Below, one piece after another: positions 1-7,500 of a stretch of 12,817 nucleotides of DNA. The notes below the pieces were generated by a model. It saw only the letters and a list, made by a program, of their open reading frames with translations. It was not told where the DNA came from and did not search any database. A program made the translations under genes and the position numbers. Source of the DNA: Flavicella sp964230805 (GTDB lineage: Bacteria > Bacteroidota > Bacteroidia > Flavobacteriales > Flavobacteriaceae); assembly GCA_964230805.1 (NCBI GenBank), contig CAXRIA010000001.1, forward strand, positions 1 through 12,817, written 5' to 3'. Every line of letters begins with the position of its first letter. The stretch's first letter is position 1.

Positions 1-382
1 CGTAAGCCCCAATGTTTTGAATGGGGCAGGTGCCCACATTTCCAGGAATGAGTGATAAATTTTCCAGACCGCCAAAATCGTTTTGTATGCACCACAAAAC
101 AAATTGATGCCAGTTTTCTCCGGCTTCACAGGTTACCAAAACTTTGCCATTCTCAATAGGCGTTATTTTTTTACCCTTATTGTTGATCAAAACTACGAGT
201 TTTTCAATGTTATCGATCAACAAGAGATTGCTTCCTCCACCCAAAACAAACAAGTCTTTTTCGTGTTCTAAAACGTTTTTTAGTTCTTTTTCTGAACGGA
301 TGGAAATGAAACGTTTTGCAAAAACTTCAATTCCAAACGTATTGTAAGGTTTCAGAGATACTTGTTGTTGGATATTTGCCAT
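1..382 (-). CDS. murB: UDP-N-acetylenolpyruvoylglucosamine reductase, partial (N-terminal 127 residues)
   Basis: MurB is the FAD-dependent cytosolic enzyme that reduces UDP-GlcNAc-enolpyruvate to UDP-MurNAc with NADPH, the second committed step of peptidoglycan synthesis. Translating the minus strand from the ATG at 382-380 gives an uninterrupted frame to the window edge. It begins MANIQQQVSLKPYNTFGI; the NTFG block is the usual MurB N-terminus. The FAD-binding stretch LGGGSNLL lies near residues 47-54. The edge cuts just after PGNVGTCPIQNIGAYG, the family's most conserved motif. The C-terminal substrate domain is outside the window. The start lies 18 bases downstream of the proC stop, so it is probably the third gene of the aminotransferase-proC-murB transcript. 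Identification is from family motifs seen directly. Confidence 0.95.
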   Translation of the reverse strand, partial: MANIQQQVSLKPYNTFGIEVFAKRFISIRSEKELKNVLEHEKDLFVLGGGSNLLLIDNIEKLVVLINNKGKKITPIENGKVLVTCEAGENWHQFVLWCIQNDFGGLENLSLIPGNVGTCPIQNIGAY

Positions 383-400
383 TGTAAAGCGTACTATTTC

Positions 401-1201
401 TTATTGTTTTCCCAATTCAATGGCTCTTTTTTGAGCGGCAAAAGCGCCGTCTTGAATGAGTTTGTTCAGATTGTTTTGTTCAAAAGAATCCAAAGCTGCT
501 CGGGTAGTGCCTCCCTTCGAAGCCACACGGTCCATCCAGGTTAACAAGCTGTCGTCTGAGGCTTTGAATTGAGCTACCGCACCTTCAAAAGTTTGGCTCA
601 CCATCAATTTTGCTTCTTTTTCAGTAAAGCCCATTTTGATGGCTGCGTCGATCATTCCTTGCATGAAATAAAATACATAAGCAGGTCCACTTCCTGATAT
701 ACCAGTAACGGCATCTAGGGACGATTCTGTGCGAATCCATAAGGCTTCGCCTGTAGTAGCCAATAATTTTTGAACTTGGCCGAGCTCCTTTTCAGTCAAT
801 GCATTGGCGCCTGTAAAACCTGTCATTCCTTTTCCTAACTGTGCAGGTAAATTTGGCATGGCGCGCGCCACTTTTTTGGTGCCAAGTCCTTCTTGCATGG
901 TGGCAATTGTGACACCCGCCATGATAGATACAAACAATTGATGAGGCTTGACCATGTGTCGGATGCTTTCAAACAATTCTTGGCTTTGTTGTGGCTTTAC
1001 GGCCAAGAAAATGATGTCTGCTGAAGAAATACATGCAGTGGAATTGTATATTTTGAATGAGGTTTGTGCTTTTAATTCTTCTATTTTTGGCGGATAGGTT
1101 TCCAAAATTGAGATCTTCTCAGAAGGCATAATTCCCGAATCTAAAATGGATTGGGCATAGGTGCGTCCCATATTTCCTCCACCGATAACTAACAATTCCA
1201 T
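401..1201 (-). CDS. proC: Pyrroline-5-carboxylate reductase
   Basis: ProC catalyses the last step of proline synthesis, NAD(P)H-dependent reduction of 1-pyrroline-5-carboxylate, in the cytosol. The 266-residue product has the usual family length. The N-terminal Rossmann motif VIGGGNMG is at residues 5-12, AVKPQ (dinucleotide-site loop) at 67-71, and RAMPNLPA at 113-120. The C-terminal dimerisation and active-site half carries GSGPAY at 170-175 and SKGGTT at 228-233, the ProC signature. The ATG at 1201-1199 opens directly with the Rossmann strand, so no longer start is needed. Only 8 bases separate it from the upstream aminotransferase stop, and murB follows after 18 bases, indicating one operon. 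No proB or proA is visible in the window. Confidence 0.96.
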   Translation of the reverse strand: MELLVIGGGNMGRTYAQSILDSGIMPSEKISILETYPPKIEELKAQTSFKIYNSTACISSADIIFLAVKPQQSQELFESIRHMVKPHQLFVSIMAGVTIATMQEGLGTKKVARAMPNLPAQLGKGMTGFTGANALTEKELGQVQKLLATTGEALWIRTESSLDAVTGISGSGPAYVFYFMQGMIDAAIKMGFTEKEAKLMVSQTFEGAVAQFKASDDSLLTWMDRVASKGGTTRAALDSFEQNNLNKLIQDGAFAAQKRAIELGKQ

Positions 1202-1209
1202 AAATTCTT

Positions 1210-2403
1210 TTATTTTGATTTGTAAATAGCCAATGCCTTTTTCAAAAGTTCCACGGAACGAATCAATTCCTTTTGATTCAAAACATAGGCGATTCGTACT
1301 TGTTTTTTTCCGATACGCTCTGTGGTGTAAAAACCACTAGCGGGGGCAACCATCACTGTTTCGTTTTGATCGCTAAATTCTTCCAACAACCACTGTGCAA
1401 AATCATCCGTATCCTCCACAGGAAGCGAGGCAATACAATAAAAAGCACCCTTCGGTGTAAAGACGGATACTCCATCGATTTCTTTGAGTTTTTGTACCAA
1501 TACATCTCTGCGTTCCTTGTATTCACGAACGACTTCATCAAAGTAGGATGGAGGCGTGTCTAAAGCGGCCTCTGCCGCAATTTGGGCATAGGTGGGCGGA
1601 CTTAATCTTGATTGTGCCATTTTCATAATGGTAAACAGCAATTCTTGATTTTTTGAAACAACACAACCAATTCGTGCGCCGCACATACTAAAGCGTTTTG
1701 ATATAGAATCGATCATAATGGCATTTGCTTCCATTCCCTTTTCCAATAAGATGGAATGGTGACTTTCTCCATCGTAAACAAATTCTCGATAGACTTCATC
1801 GGCAATTAGAAACAAATCGTGTTTCACAACCAATTCTTTCAATTGCTCAATCTCCTCCTTTGAATAAACAACGCCTGTCGGATTTCCTGGATTGCAAATA
1901 ACGATGGCTTTGGTTTTCGCAGTAATTAACTCTTCAAATTTCGCAATGGCTGGCAAGGCAAATTTTTCTTCCAAGGTAGTGGTGATCGGTACCACATTGA
2001 CTCCCTCTGCAATCGCAAAGCTATTGTAATTTGCATAAAAAGGCTCTGGAATGATAATTTCATCATGTGGATCTGTAATACAGGCAATGGTAAAAAGCAA
2101 AGCTTCCGAGGCTCCTGTGGTTACCAAGATATCATCTTTGCTAACGATGATTCCATTTCTTTTGTAATAATCGGATAGTTTTTGTCGATACGATTCAGAT
2201 CCATTTGAAGTGGTATAACTCAATACCTCGATGGTATTGTTTTTTACAGCATCTAAAGCTACTTGAGGTGTTTTAATATCTGGCTGACCTATGTTTAGGT
2301 GATAGATATGCGTTCCTTTTTTAGAGGCAGCATCTGCATAGGGCACCAATTTTCTGATAGGCGATTCCGGTGCTAAAACTCCTTTTTTTGAGATGGATGG
2401 CAT
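1210..2403 (-). CDS. PLP-dependent aminotransferase, class I/II (aspartate aminotransferase-like)
   Basis: This is a fold-type I aminotransferase of 397 residues. Visible landmarks are NPGNPTG at 171-177, DEVY (pyridine-nitrogen Asp and phenolic Tyr) at 202-205, the Schiff-base lysine K236 in SISKRF, R244 in GARIG (phosphate contact), and R370 in QVRIAYV, which fits the alpha-carboxylate-binding arginine. Substrate specificity cannot be read from the sequence; aspartate, aromatic or alanine amino donors are all possible. A longer reading exists from a TTG at 2448, but that codon overlaps the likely -7 promoter box at 2446-2453. The ATG at 2403-2401, giving MPSISKKGVL, is therefore preferred. 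It is the first gene of a probable operon with proC, 8 bases downstream. Confidence 0.93.
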   Translation of the reverse strand: MPSISKKGVLAPESPIRKLVPYADAASKKGTHIYHLNIGQPDIKTPQVALDAVKNNTIEVLSYTTSNGSESYRQKLSDYYKRNGIIVSKDDILVTTGASEALLFTIACITDPHDEIIIPEPFYANYNSFAIAEGVNVVPITTTLEEKFALPAIAKFEELITAKTKAIVICNPGNPTGVVYSKEEIEQLKELVVKHDLFLIADEVYREFVYDGESHHSILLEKGMEANAIMIDSISKRFSMCGARIGCVVSKNQELLFTIMKMAQSRLSPPTYAQIAAEAALDTPPSYFDEVVREYKERRDVLVQKLKEIDGVSVFTPKGAFYCIASLPVEDTDDFAQWLLEEFSDQNETVMVAPASGFYTTERIGKKQVRIAYVLNQKELIRSVELLKKALAIYKSK

Positions 2404-2445
2404 AAATTCTTTACGTATTAATATTATTCCTTTTTCGAAAACGAA

Positions 2446-2476
2446 CAAATTTAAGCTTTATCTTTCAATTGACTAA
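2446..2476 (-). promoter_or_regulatory. Bacteroidota-type promoter for the aminotransferase-proC-murB operon
   Basis: On the minus strand TAAATTTG (2453-2446) is a perfect TAnnTTTG -7 box. TTAG (2476-2473) lies exactly 19 bases upstream and matches three of four bases of the TTTG -33 element. Transcription would start near 2440, leaving a leader of about 37 bases before the ATG at 2403. Both elements and their spacing fit the known Bacteroidota primary sigma consensus. That it is active is inferred. Confidence 0.6.
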
Positions 2477-2522
2477 TTTTTCCTTAAAAAATTGCATTTC
2501 AATCAAAGCTTTGTTCGTTCGT

Positions 2523-4109
2523 TTATTGACGCTTTCTTTTCTTTGCAAAGGTGCCGAGTAAAATAAGGGCCAGAGTCAACATGGCAATTCGATAAATATA
2601 GTCCCCATGCTGTGTGTAATAGGTAAGTTTTGTGTCTGTAGATAGATTTGCTCTAAGACTTCCTTTTTGGTTATAGTCCAAATGTTGCATTAGATCTCCT
2701 CTGGAGTTGATCATGGCAGATACTCCTGTATTCGCAGCACGGGCAATGGCTCTTCTGTTTTCAATGGCTCGAATGCGTGCCATACTCAAATGCTGTTTGT
2801 GACCTTGACTATTGTCCCACCAACCGTCATTGGTAATAATAGCTAAAAAAGAAGCTCCCTTTTGCACATATTTTGCAACGTATTCTCCGTAAACGGACTC
2901 GTAACAGATTATAGGGGCTAACTTTTCATTTTTATAAGAGAATACGACACGCTCTTTTTGTGTTGATAAGGTAGAAACCCATCCTCCGAGGTCAATCATA
3001 AAATTTCCAAGTAGCGGATTCAAAAACGATCGGTAGGGAGTATGCTCTACACCCACAACCAATTTCGATTTGTGATACGTCTCCATAGTATGATTGGGTT
3101 TCAAAAAAAATGAAGAATTGAAACTATTGTACCATTGTTTGCTATTTTTAAAAAAATTTGCGGTTTCGTTAGGGGGTATGCTTGCCGGGTATTGCTTGTA
3201 AAAAGTAATTCCCGATAAAAACGAAAGCTGATGTTTTTGTGTAAAATTATGAAGGCTCCTGTATTCAGGCGTTTTCTGGAAGGTATTTAACAAACGAGGT
3301 TTTGGTAGGGTTGTTTCTGGCGCAATCACGAAAGAAACTGTGGTATCTAACTTTGCCTCGGCAATCGAAATTAAATCGTTTGCCATTTGTGGATTGGAGT
3401 GTTTGTATTTTTCAGTGTAGGGGTCCACATTGGGTTGCAATACCAAAACACCGACTTTGCTATTGGGCTCAGCAGTAGTTTGATACAGGTATAAAGAATA
3501 AAAAATACCGATTATTACAATGCTTGCCGCGAAAACGATTTGCTTAAGGAGACGTTTGTTGTCTCTGTTTTTTTGAAATAGCACAAAGGATCTGAATAAC
3601 AAAACATTGACCAACCAAACCCATAAGGTGCCACCGAAAACACCGGTATATTCATACCATTGAATCCATTGGTGATTGTTTGCAAAACCATTTCCTAGAT
3701 TTAACCAAGGCCATGACAATTCCCAATGTAAATGAATTTTTTCAAATCCAATCCAAAGACATACCAAGCAAAGAAGACTTGTTTTAAAATTGGTTTTTTG
3801 AGCAATCAAATGGTACATAAAAAAAACGGTACTCATTAAAAATGCATTCGTCAGAACAGCGAACCACATACCAAAAGGAGTCGCGTAATAGAGCCACCAT
3901 GTTGTACTCAGATTAAAGGTAAAAAAGGCAATATAAGCATTAAAAAAAACTTTTTTCCTTAAGTGTTTGACGTTTGAGATTCTCAAATTCCATTCCGACA
4001 CCAACAAAGGAACAAACGCTGTAAAAAGTAGCAAAGAAAAGCCATAAGTAGGCCAGGAGAGTGCGAATAAAAGACCACTTATCAGGGCCAAAAGGATGTT
4101 TTTCATCAT
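2523..4109 (-). CDS. lnt: Apolipoprotein N-acyltransferase
   Basis: Lnt sits in the inner membrane and transfers an acyl chain from phospholipid to the N-terminal cysteine of diacylglyceryl-apolipoproteins, the last lipoprotein maturation step. The 528-residue product is close to the E. coli length (512). Several N-terminal hydrophobic segments (about 4-35, 54-100, 110-122, 155-176, 190-208) precede a periplasmic nitrilase-like domain from about 218. The catalytic triad is visible: E265 in APETTLP, K347 in YHKSKL, and C402 in IICYES. E355 in VGVEHTPY matches the additional essential glutamate that follows the lysine. A last hydrophobic helix (about 506-520) ends in a basic tail. The motif around E355 reads VVGVE rather than the proteobacterial VPFGE. 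Two adjacent ATGs (4109 and 4106) are possible starts. It probably has its own promoter. Confidence 0.94.
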   Translation of the reverse strand: MMKNILLALISGLLFALSWPTYGFSLLLFTAFVPLLVSEWNLRISNVKHLRKKVFFNAYIAFFTFNLSTTWWLYYATPFGMWFAVLTNAFLMSTVFFMYHLIAQKTNFKTSLLCLVCLWIGFEKIHLHWELSWPWLNLGNGFANNHQWIQWYEYTGVFGGTLWVWLVNVLLFRSFVLFQKNRDNKRLLKQIVFAASIVIIGIFYSLYLYQTTAEPNSKVGVLVLQPNVDPYTEKYKHSNPQMANDLISIAEAKLDTTVSFVIAPETTLPKPRLLNTFQKTPEYRSLHNFTQKHQLSFLSGITFYKQYPASIPPNETANFFKNSKQWYNSFNSSFFLKPNHTMETYHKSKLVVGVEHTPYRSFLNPLLGNFMIDLGGWVSTLSTQKERVVFSYKNEKLAPIICYESVYGEYVAKYVQKGASFLAIITNDGWWDNSQGHKQHLSMARIRAIENRRAIARAANTGVSAMINSRGDLMQHLDYNQKGSLRANLSTDTKLTYYTQHGDYIYRIAMLTLALILLGTFAKKRKRQ

Positions 4110-4113
4110 TTTT

Positions 4114-4185
4114 TCAAAAAGTTAAATCTCCCTTGATTGAGAATGTGTTTGCGTACAGTGCGCTTTCAGTGATGAGAAGACGCAT
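4114..4185 (-). CDS. Possible 23-codon leader ORF in front of lnt
   Basis: In the stretch between the hydrolase stop and lnt, an ATG at 4185-4183 opens a frame reading MRLLITESALYANTF and eight more residues. It ends at a TGA (4116-4114) only four bases before the lnt ATG. An in-frame stop lies a few codons upstream, so it is not the tail of a longer gene. There is no recognisable family and no clear ribosome-binding site. It could be a translated leader coupled to lnt or simply a chance frame. Confidence 0.2.
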   Translation of the reverse strand: MRLLITESALYANTFSIKGDLTF

Positions 4186-4226
4186 TGTGAAATTTTAGTT
4201 TTCAATACAATTGTTATTTGAGTTCA

Positions 4227-4234
4227 CAAAGATA
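4227..4234 (-). promoter_or_regulatory. Candidate -7 box for lnt
   Basis: On the minus strand TATCTTTG is a perfect TAnnTTTG match located just after the hydrolase stop codon. No good TTTG -33 element lies 19-21 bases upstream. If used, the lnt mRNA would have an untranslated leader of about 110 bases containing the possible 23-codon ORF. Read-through from the hydrolase gene is the alternative. Confidence 0.35.
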
Positions 4235-4235
4235 T

Positions 4236-5222
4236 CTAATTTTCGTTTTTTTTAGTCGTTTCAAACCATTTAGAAATAAAAAGGGATATTTTATTTTCAA
4301 GCCAATCTCGTTTGTGGAAATTTTGAATATATCCGATGTGTCCCCCTTTTTCTGTAATTTCCAAAAAAAGAAAAGGGTGGTTCTTGGCGATTTCTTCAGG
4401 GTAACAACTATCGGATAAAAAAGGATCGTCTTTTGCCGTAACAAAATAGGTGGGTAGCCGAATGGATGAGAGCCATTGCGAAGAACTCGCTTTCTCCCAA
4501 TAATCCTCAGCACTATCAAAACCAAAAGAGGGCGCGGTAAAATAGGTGTCAAAGTCGTAAAAACTTTGCGTATTTTTAATTTTGTCGATGTGTATGATTC
4601 TACCGGGATACCTTTTGTTTTTCTCAAGGGCTTTTTTTACCAACGTTTTTAAAAAGCGTTTTATATAAATTCGATTGTGTGTTTTTTGCAATTCTAAGGT
4701 AGAACCTTTTAAATCGATAGGTGAAGAAACCGCAACGGCAGCTTTTATGGGCTGTAATAGTTTGGTCCCTTGTTCGCCTAAATATTTCAAAAGTATGTTT
4801 CCACCCATAGAAAATCCAATAAGGGCCAAATGGGTATAACTTTGTTTTTTGATGAGATAATGAATAACAAAATCCAAATCCTTGGTTTCTCCGCTGTGAT
4901 ACGTTCGAAATTGATGATTGGGTACGCCACTACATCCTCGTAAATTCAATACAATGACATCCATTCCGCTTCGCTTCAGATAATTGGCTGTGGAAATAAC
5001 ATATTTTGATTGTGAGCTCCCTTCAAGTCCATGAATCAGAAGCGCCGCTTTTTTAGAATGAACTGTGGCCATGTCCAAATCAATAAAATCATTGTCTTTC
5101 GTTGAGATACGCTGTCTGTTGTATACAATTTTGGGACTTGTGAATAGCGTTCGATAGACCGTACTAAAATGTCTATTTTGAAATAGGTGTTTCGCACGGA
5201 AATCGGAGGTTAAAATTGGCAT
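4236..5222 (-). CDS. Alpha/beta-fold hydrolase, YheT family
   Basis: This 328-residue cytosolic hydrolase has no signal peptide. The oxyanion-region motif LLIHGLEGSS is at 61-70, RGCSG at 95-99, and YHSGET at 108-113, a combination characteristic of the YheT/EMB8 family. The nucleophile elbow GFSMGG places the catalytic serine at S138. The acid is D265 or D266 in AKDDPF, and the histidine is H295 in GGHIGY. Related proteins are called esterases or lipases, but the natural substrate is not established, so none is assigned. The ATG at 5222-5220 gives the standard family N-terminus (KHLFQNRHFSTVYRTLF, residues 11-27). It diverges from the VTC-type gene across about 190 bases and probably has its own promoter. 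Confidence 0.9.
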   Translation of the reverse strand: MPILTSDFRAKHLFQNRHFSTVYRTLFTSPKIVYNRQRISTKDNDFIDLDMATVHSKKAALLIHGLEGSSQSKYVISTANYLKRSGMDVIVLNLRGCSGVPNHQFRTYHSGETKDLDFVIHYLIKKQSYTHLALIGFSMGGNILLKYLGEQGTKLLQPIKAAVAVSSPIDLKGSTLELQKTHNRIYIKRFLKTLVKKALEKNKRYPGRIIHIDKIKNTQSFYDFDTYFTAPSFGFDSAEDYWEKASSSQWLSSIRLPTYFVTAKDDPFLSDSCYPEEIAKNHPFLFLEITEKGGHIGYIQNFHKRDWLENKISLFISKWFETTKKNEN

Positions 5223-5278
5223 GGGTTTGTCTTATGGAATCAAGAAAATAAAAATAAAGGAAATCTTCCGAAAAACTG

Positions 5279-5286
5279 CAAAATTA
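5279..5286 (-). promoter_or_regulatory. Candidate -7 box for the YheT-type hydrolase
   Basis: On the minus strand TAATTTTG matches TAnnTTTG exactly and lies about 57 bases upstream of the hydrolase ATG, giving a leader of roughly 50 bases. No convincing -33 TTTG is seen at the expected spacing, so the call rests on the -7 box and its position. Confidence 0.4.
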
Positions 5287-5320
5287 GTTTTGGAATTCCT
5301 TGTTATTTGTTTATTAAGTT

Positions 5321-5328
5321 TATATTTA
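5321..5328 (+). promoter_or_regulatory. Weak candidate -7 box for the VTC-DUF4956-DUF2490 cassette
   Basis: TATATTTA differs from TAnnTTTG by one base. A TTG lies 18 bases upstream, in CCTTGTT (about 5300-5302), which fits a -33 element. Transcription would begin near 5335, just before the hairpin at 5348-5374. This is a best guess among AT-rich alternatives. Confidence 0.3.
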
Positions 5329-5347
5329 CATTCTGTTATTTTATTGT

Positions 5348-5381
5348 AAAGTACAACAGGAGTTGTTGTATTTTTTATTTT
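5348..5381 (+). terminator. Terminator-like hairpin in the leader of the VTC cassette
   Basis: TACAACA (5352-5358) and TGTTGTA (5364-5370) are perfect inverted repeats around a five-base loop GGAGT. The stem extends to 11 pairs (one G-T) through AAAG and TTTT, and is followed by a T-rich tract, TTTTTTATTTT. This is the architecture of an intrinsic terminator on the plus strand. No plus-strand gene ends upstream of it, and it sits about 40 bases before the ATG at 5415. It may therefore be a leader attenuator rather than an ordinary terminator. Confidence 0.4.
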
Positions 5382-5414
5382 ACACCAAAAAAAGGGGTTA
5401 GTCAGGAATTTTAC

Positions 5415-6164
5415 ATGAATACGAAAATTAAAGAAATCGCAGAAAAATTTCCTTCCATATCACTTAAGGAAATCGGAGCTGTGGCTTTGATGAAACGAAC
5501 GGATACGAAATTTGTGCTGCCATTGCACCAATTGGGGCAATTGTTAGAAGAAATTAAAGACACCTACCAGGTTCTAGAGATCGATGGAAACCGACTGATG
5601 ACCTATTCTTCTATGTATTTCGATACCCCTGCGAAAAAATTTTACCTTGACCACCACAATAGAAAAATTAATCGTACCAAGATTCGCATGCGTAAATACG
5701 TGGAATCGAATCTTTGTTTTTTAGAGATAAAACAAAAGAATGGAAAAGGGGAAACGAACAAATCGAGAATTGTGATCGATGATTTTGAAAAGGATATGTC
5801 TCAAAAATCAATGGATTTTGTTTCCAATGTAACCCAAGAAAAATGGACTTTAAAACCTACTTTGGTCAATGATTTTACCAGAATCACCTTGGCAAATGTG
5901 GCTGAAAAAGAGCGTGTGACCATTGATTTGAATTTGTCCTTTTCAAAGGAGCAAAATGTAAAGGGATATGAAAACATTGTGATTGTTGAAGTAAAACAGG
6001 AAAGACTGGACTTAAAATCTGCCATTATCAAAAATTTGAGGAAAATGGGTTACTATCCCTATAGCATGAGCAAATATTGCATCGGAATGCTGGGGTTGTA
6101 TAAAGGTCTTAAATACAACAGATTCAAACAGAAACTAATAAAACTAAATAAACTATCAGCTTAA
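5415..6164 (+). CDS. VTC-domain (CYTH-fold) polyphosphate polymerase-like protein
   Basis: This 249-residue cytosolic protein belongs to the VTC domain family. In yeast Vtc4 this domain makes polyphosphate from ATP inside a basic tunnel. The expected tunnel residues are all visible in order: K32 in TDTKFVLP, YFDT at 68-71, R91 and R93 in KIRMRKY, E104 and K106 in LEIKQK, R156 in DFTRITL, R167 in ERVTIDL, E192 and K194 in VEVKQE, and K220 in MSKY. Unlike Vtc4 it has no SPX or membrane domain. The start is the ATG at 5415, preceded by AGGA nine bases upstream. A longer frame back to 5307 crosses the leader hairpin and adds an unrelated stretch. The stop is two bases before the DUF4956 ATG, so it is the first gene of a tight operon. 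Polymerase activity is inferred from the family. Confidence 0.88.
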   Translation: MNTKIKEIAEKFPSISLKEIGAVALMKRTDTKFVLPLHQLGQLLEEIKDTYQVLEIDGNRLMTYSSMYFDTPAKKFYLDHHNRKINRTKIRMRKYVESNLCFLEIKQKNGKGETNKSRIVIDDFEKDMSQKSMDFVSNVTQEKWTLKPTLVNDFTRITLANVAEKERVTIDLNLSFSKEQNVKGYENIVIVEVKQERLDLKSAIIKNLRKMGYYPYSMSKYCIGMLGLYKGLKYNRFKQKLIKLNKLSA

Positions 6165-6166
6165 TT

Positions 6167-6772
6167 ATGGAATTTTTTGATGTCGCTTTTTTTGACAACG
6201 ATTTTTACAAAATGATTTTCCGTTTTGGAATCAATCTCTCTTTTTTAACCCTTATCATCCGATTCTTGTATTACAAAAACGCACGGAATAAAGAATATTT
6301 TTTCACCTATTATATGATTGGTGTTATTGTGTTTTTTCTTTGTTTTACCTTGAAGAAATTTGAGTTGGATCTCGGAATGGCTTTAGGGCTCTTTGCTATT
6401 TTTGGAATTTTAAGATACCGAACAAATTCTATTGAAATAAAAGAGATGACTTATTTGTTTGTGGTGATTGGGGTGTCCGTAATCAATTCACTTGCCAATA
6501 AAAAAATGAGCTATGCAGAATTGCTTACTGCGAATAGCATGGTAGTCGTCACTTTGTATCTGACAGAATGGTTCTGGACCTTAAAACACTTGGTGAGCAA
6601 ATCCATTGTGTATGAGGTAATCGAAAATATAAAACCTGAAAACCATCATTTGCTAAAGGCAGATTTAGAGGAAAGAGTAGGTGTCGAGATTCAACAAATA
6701 AGCATTGGAGACATCGACTTTTTAAAAGATACTGCAGAGATTACGATTCGCTACGAAAACAAAGAGGCTTAA
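6167..6772 (+). CDS. DUF4956 family inner-membrane protein
   Basis: This 201-residue membrane protein has about five hydrophobic segments (approximately 17-35, 44-61, 68-82, 94-110 and 121-137) followed by a soluble C-terminal part of about 60 residues, probably cytosolic. The hallmark is the glycine-rich stretch running into FGILRYRTNSI (79-89), diagnostic of DUF4956. Members are commonly encoded next to VTC-domain proteins, as here. No activity has been assigned to the family as far as I know. It starts two bases after the VTC stop and is followed 13 bases later by the DUF2490 gene. A plausible inferred role is the membrane partner of the VTC protein, anchoring it or passing its product across the membrane. 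Confidence 0.88.
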   Translation: MEFFDVAFFDNDFYKMIFRFGINLSFLTLIIRFLYYKNARNKEYFFTYYMIGVIVFFLCFTLKKFELDLGMALGLFAIFGILRYRTNSIEIKEMTYLFVVIGVSVINSLANKKMSYAELLTANSMVVVTLYLTEWFWTLKHLVSKSIVYEVIENIKPENHHLLKADLEERVGVEIQQISIGDIDFLKDTAEITIRYENKEA

Positions 6773-6785
6773 AAACAGTTCAAAG

Positions 6786-7478
6786 ATGAAAAAAACATAC
6801 CTATCCCTACTTTTGAGTATCATGTTCGCAAGTGTGTCTTTTGCGCAAACTGGATCCGATGACATGGAAACATGGACAAGTGTTCGATTGCGTTACAAAG
6901 CTTCCAAAAAATGGTCGTTTGAATTGCAAGAACAACTCCGGTTGAAGGAAAATAGTTCGGTGACAGACCAGTATTTTACGCAATTGACATCAAAATACAA
7001 GCTCACAAAAAAACTAGCACTCGGCTTGGGATTGCGATACATCAAAAGAAACGACAATCAGGGAAATATTCAAGGTTTTGAAGATCATTTTCGATATCAT
7101 TTTGATTTGAGTTTCAAACACAGCTTAGACCGATTTACTTTCAATCATCGTTTGCGTTATCAAAATAAAAATGAACTGGGAGTTTCTGAAGAGGAAGGTG
7201 ATTTTGCTAAAAAGAATATTCGATTGAAAACGGCAGTGACATACAATGTCAGAAAGTGGAAATTGGACCCCAAATTATCCGCTGAAATTTTCAACAAATC
7301 TCATGAAGGTGGAACCAACGGATTTAGCAAATACCGAGTTACCTTTGGAACGAGTTATGATTTAAAAAAAGCAGGAGAGATCGCCCTCTATTACCGTATG
7401 GAAAAAGAGCTCAACACCTCACTTCCCAAAAAGGTTGATATCCTAGGCTTTAATTACATCTATACTTTGAATAATTAA
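6786..7478 (+). CDS. DUF2490 family predicted outer-membrane beta-barrel protein
   Basis: This 230-residue exported protein has a clear signal peptide: MKK, a hydrophobic core, then SFAQT with likely cleavage after A20. The mature part consists of alternating polar/aromatic strands separated by charged turns, such as WTSVRLRYKASKKWSFELQE and RYHFDLSFKHSL, and ends in a strand near the C-terminus (GFNYIYTLNN). This matches DUF2490, an uncharacterised Bacteroidota-rich family expected to form a small outer-membrane barrel. It is the third gene of the VTC-DUF4956 cassette, 13 bases after DUF4956. The next gene has its own -7 box, so the cassette probably ends here. A link to polymer export or sensing is inferred from context only. 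Confidence 0.85.
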   Translation: MKKTYLSLLLSIMFASVSFAQTGSDDMETWTSVRLRYKASKKWSFELQEQLRLKENSSVTDQYFTQLTSKYKLTKKLALGLGLRYIKRNDNQGNIQGFEDHFRYHFDLSFKHSLDRFTFNHRLRYQNKNELGVSEEEGDFAKKNIRLKTAVTYNVRKWKLDPKLSAEIFNKSHEGGTNGFSKYRVTFGTSYDLKKAGEIALYYRMEKELNTSLPKKVDILGFNYIYTLNN

Positions 7479-7500
7479 TGCTACGATCATCGAATTTTTG

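Noticed and set aside
2486..2503. Hairpin plus T-run (minus strand) after lnt as a possible terminator
   Set aside because: The stem ATTG/CAAT is only four pairs; too weak to call although a T-run follows.
4214..4627. Open frame of 137 codons on the minus strand
   Set aside because: It overlaps the YheT-type hydrolase in another frame; the hydrolase has a full set of family motifs.
7479..7500. Terminator after the DUF2490 gene (CGATCATCG followed by TTTTT)
   Set aside because: Only a three-pair stem with a minimal loop; not a credible hairpin.
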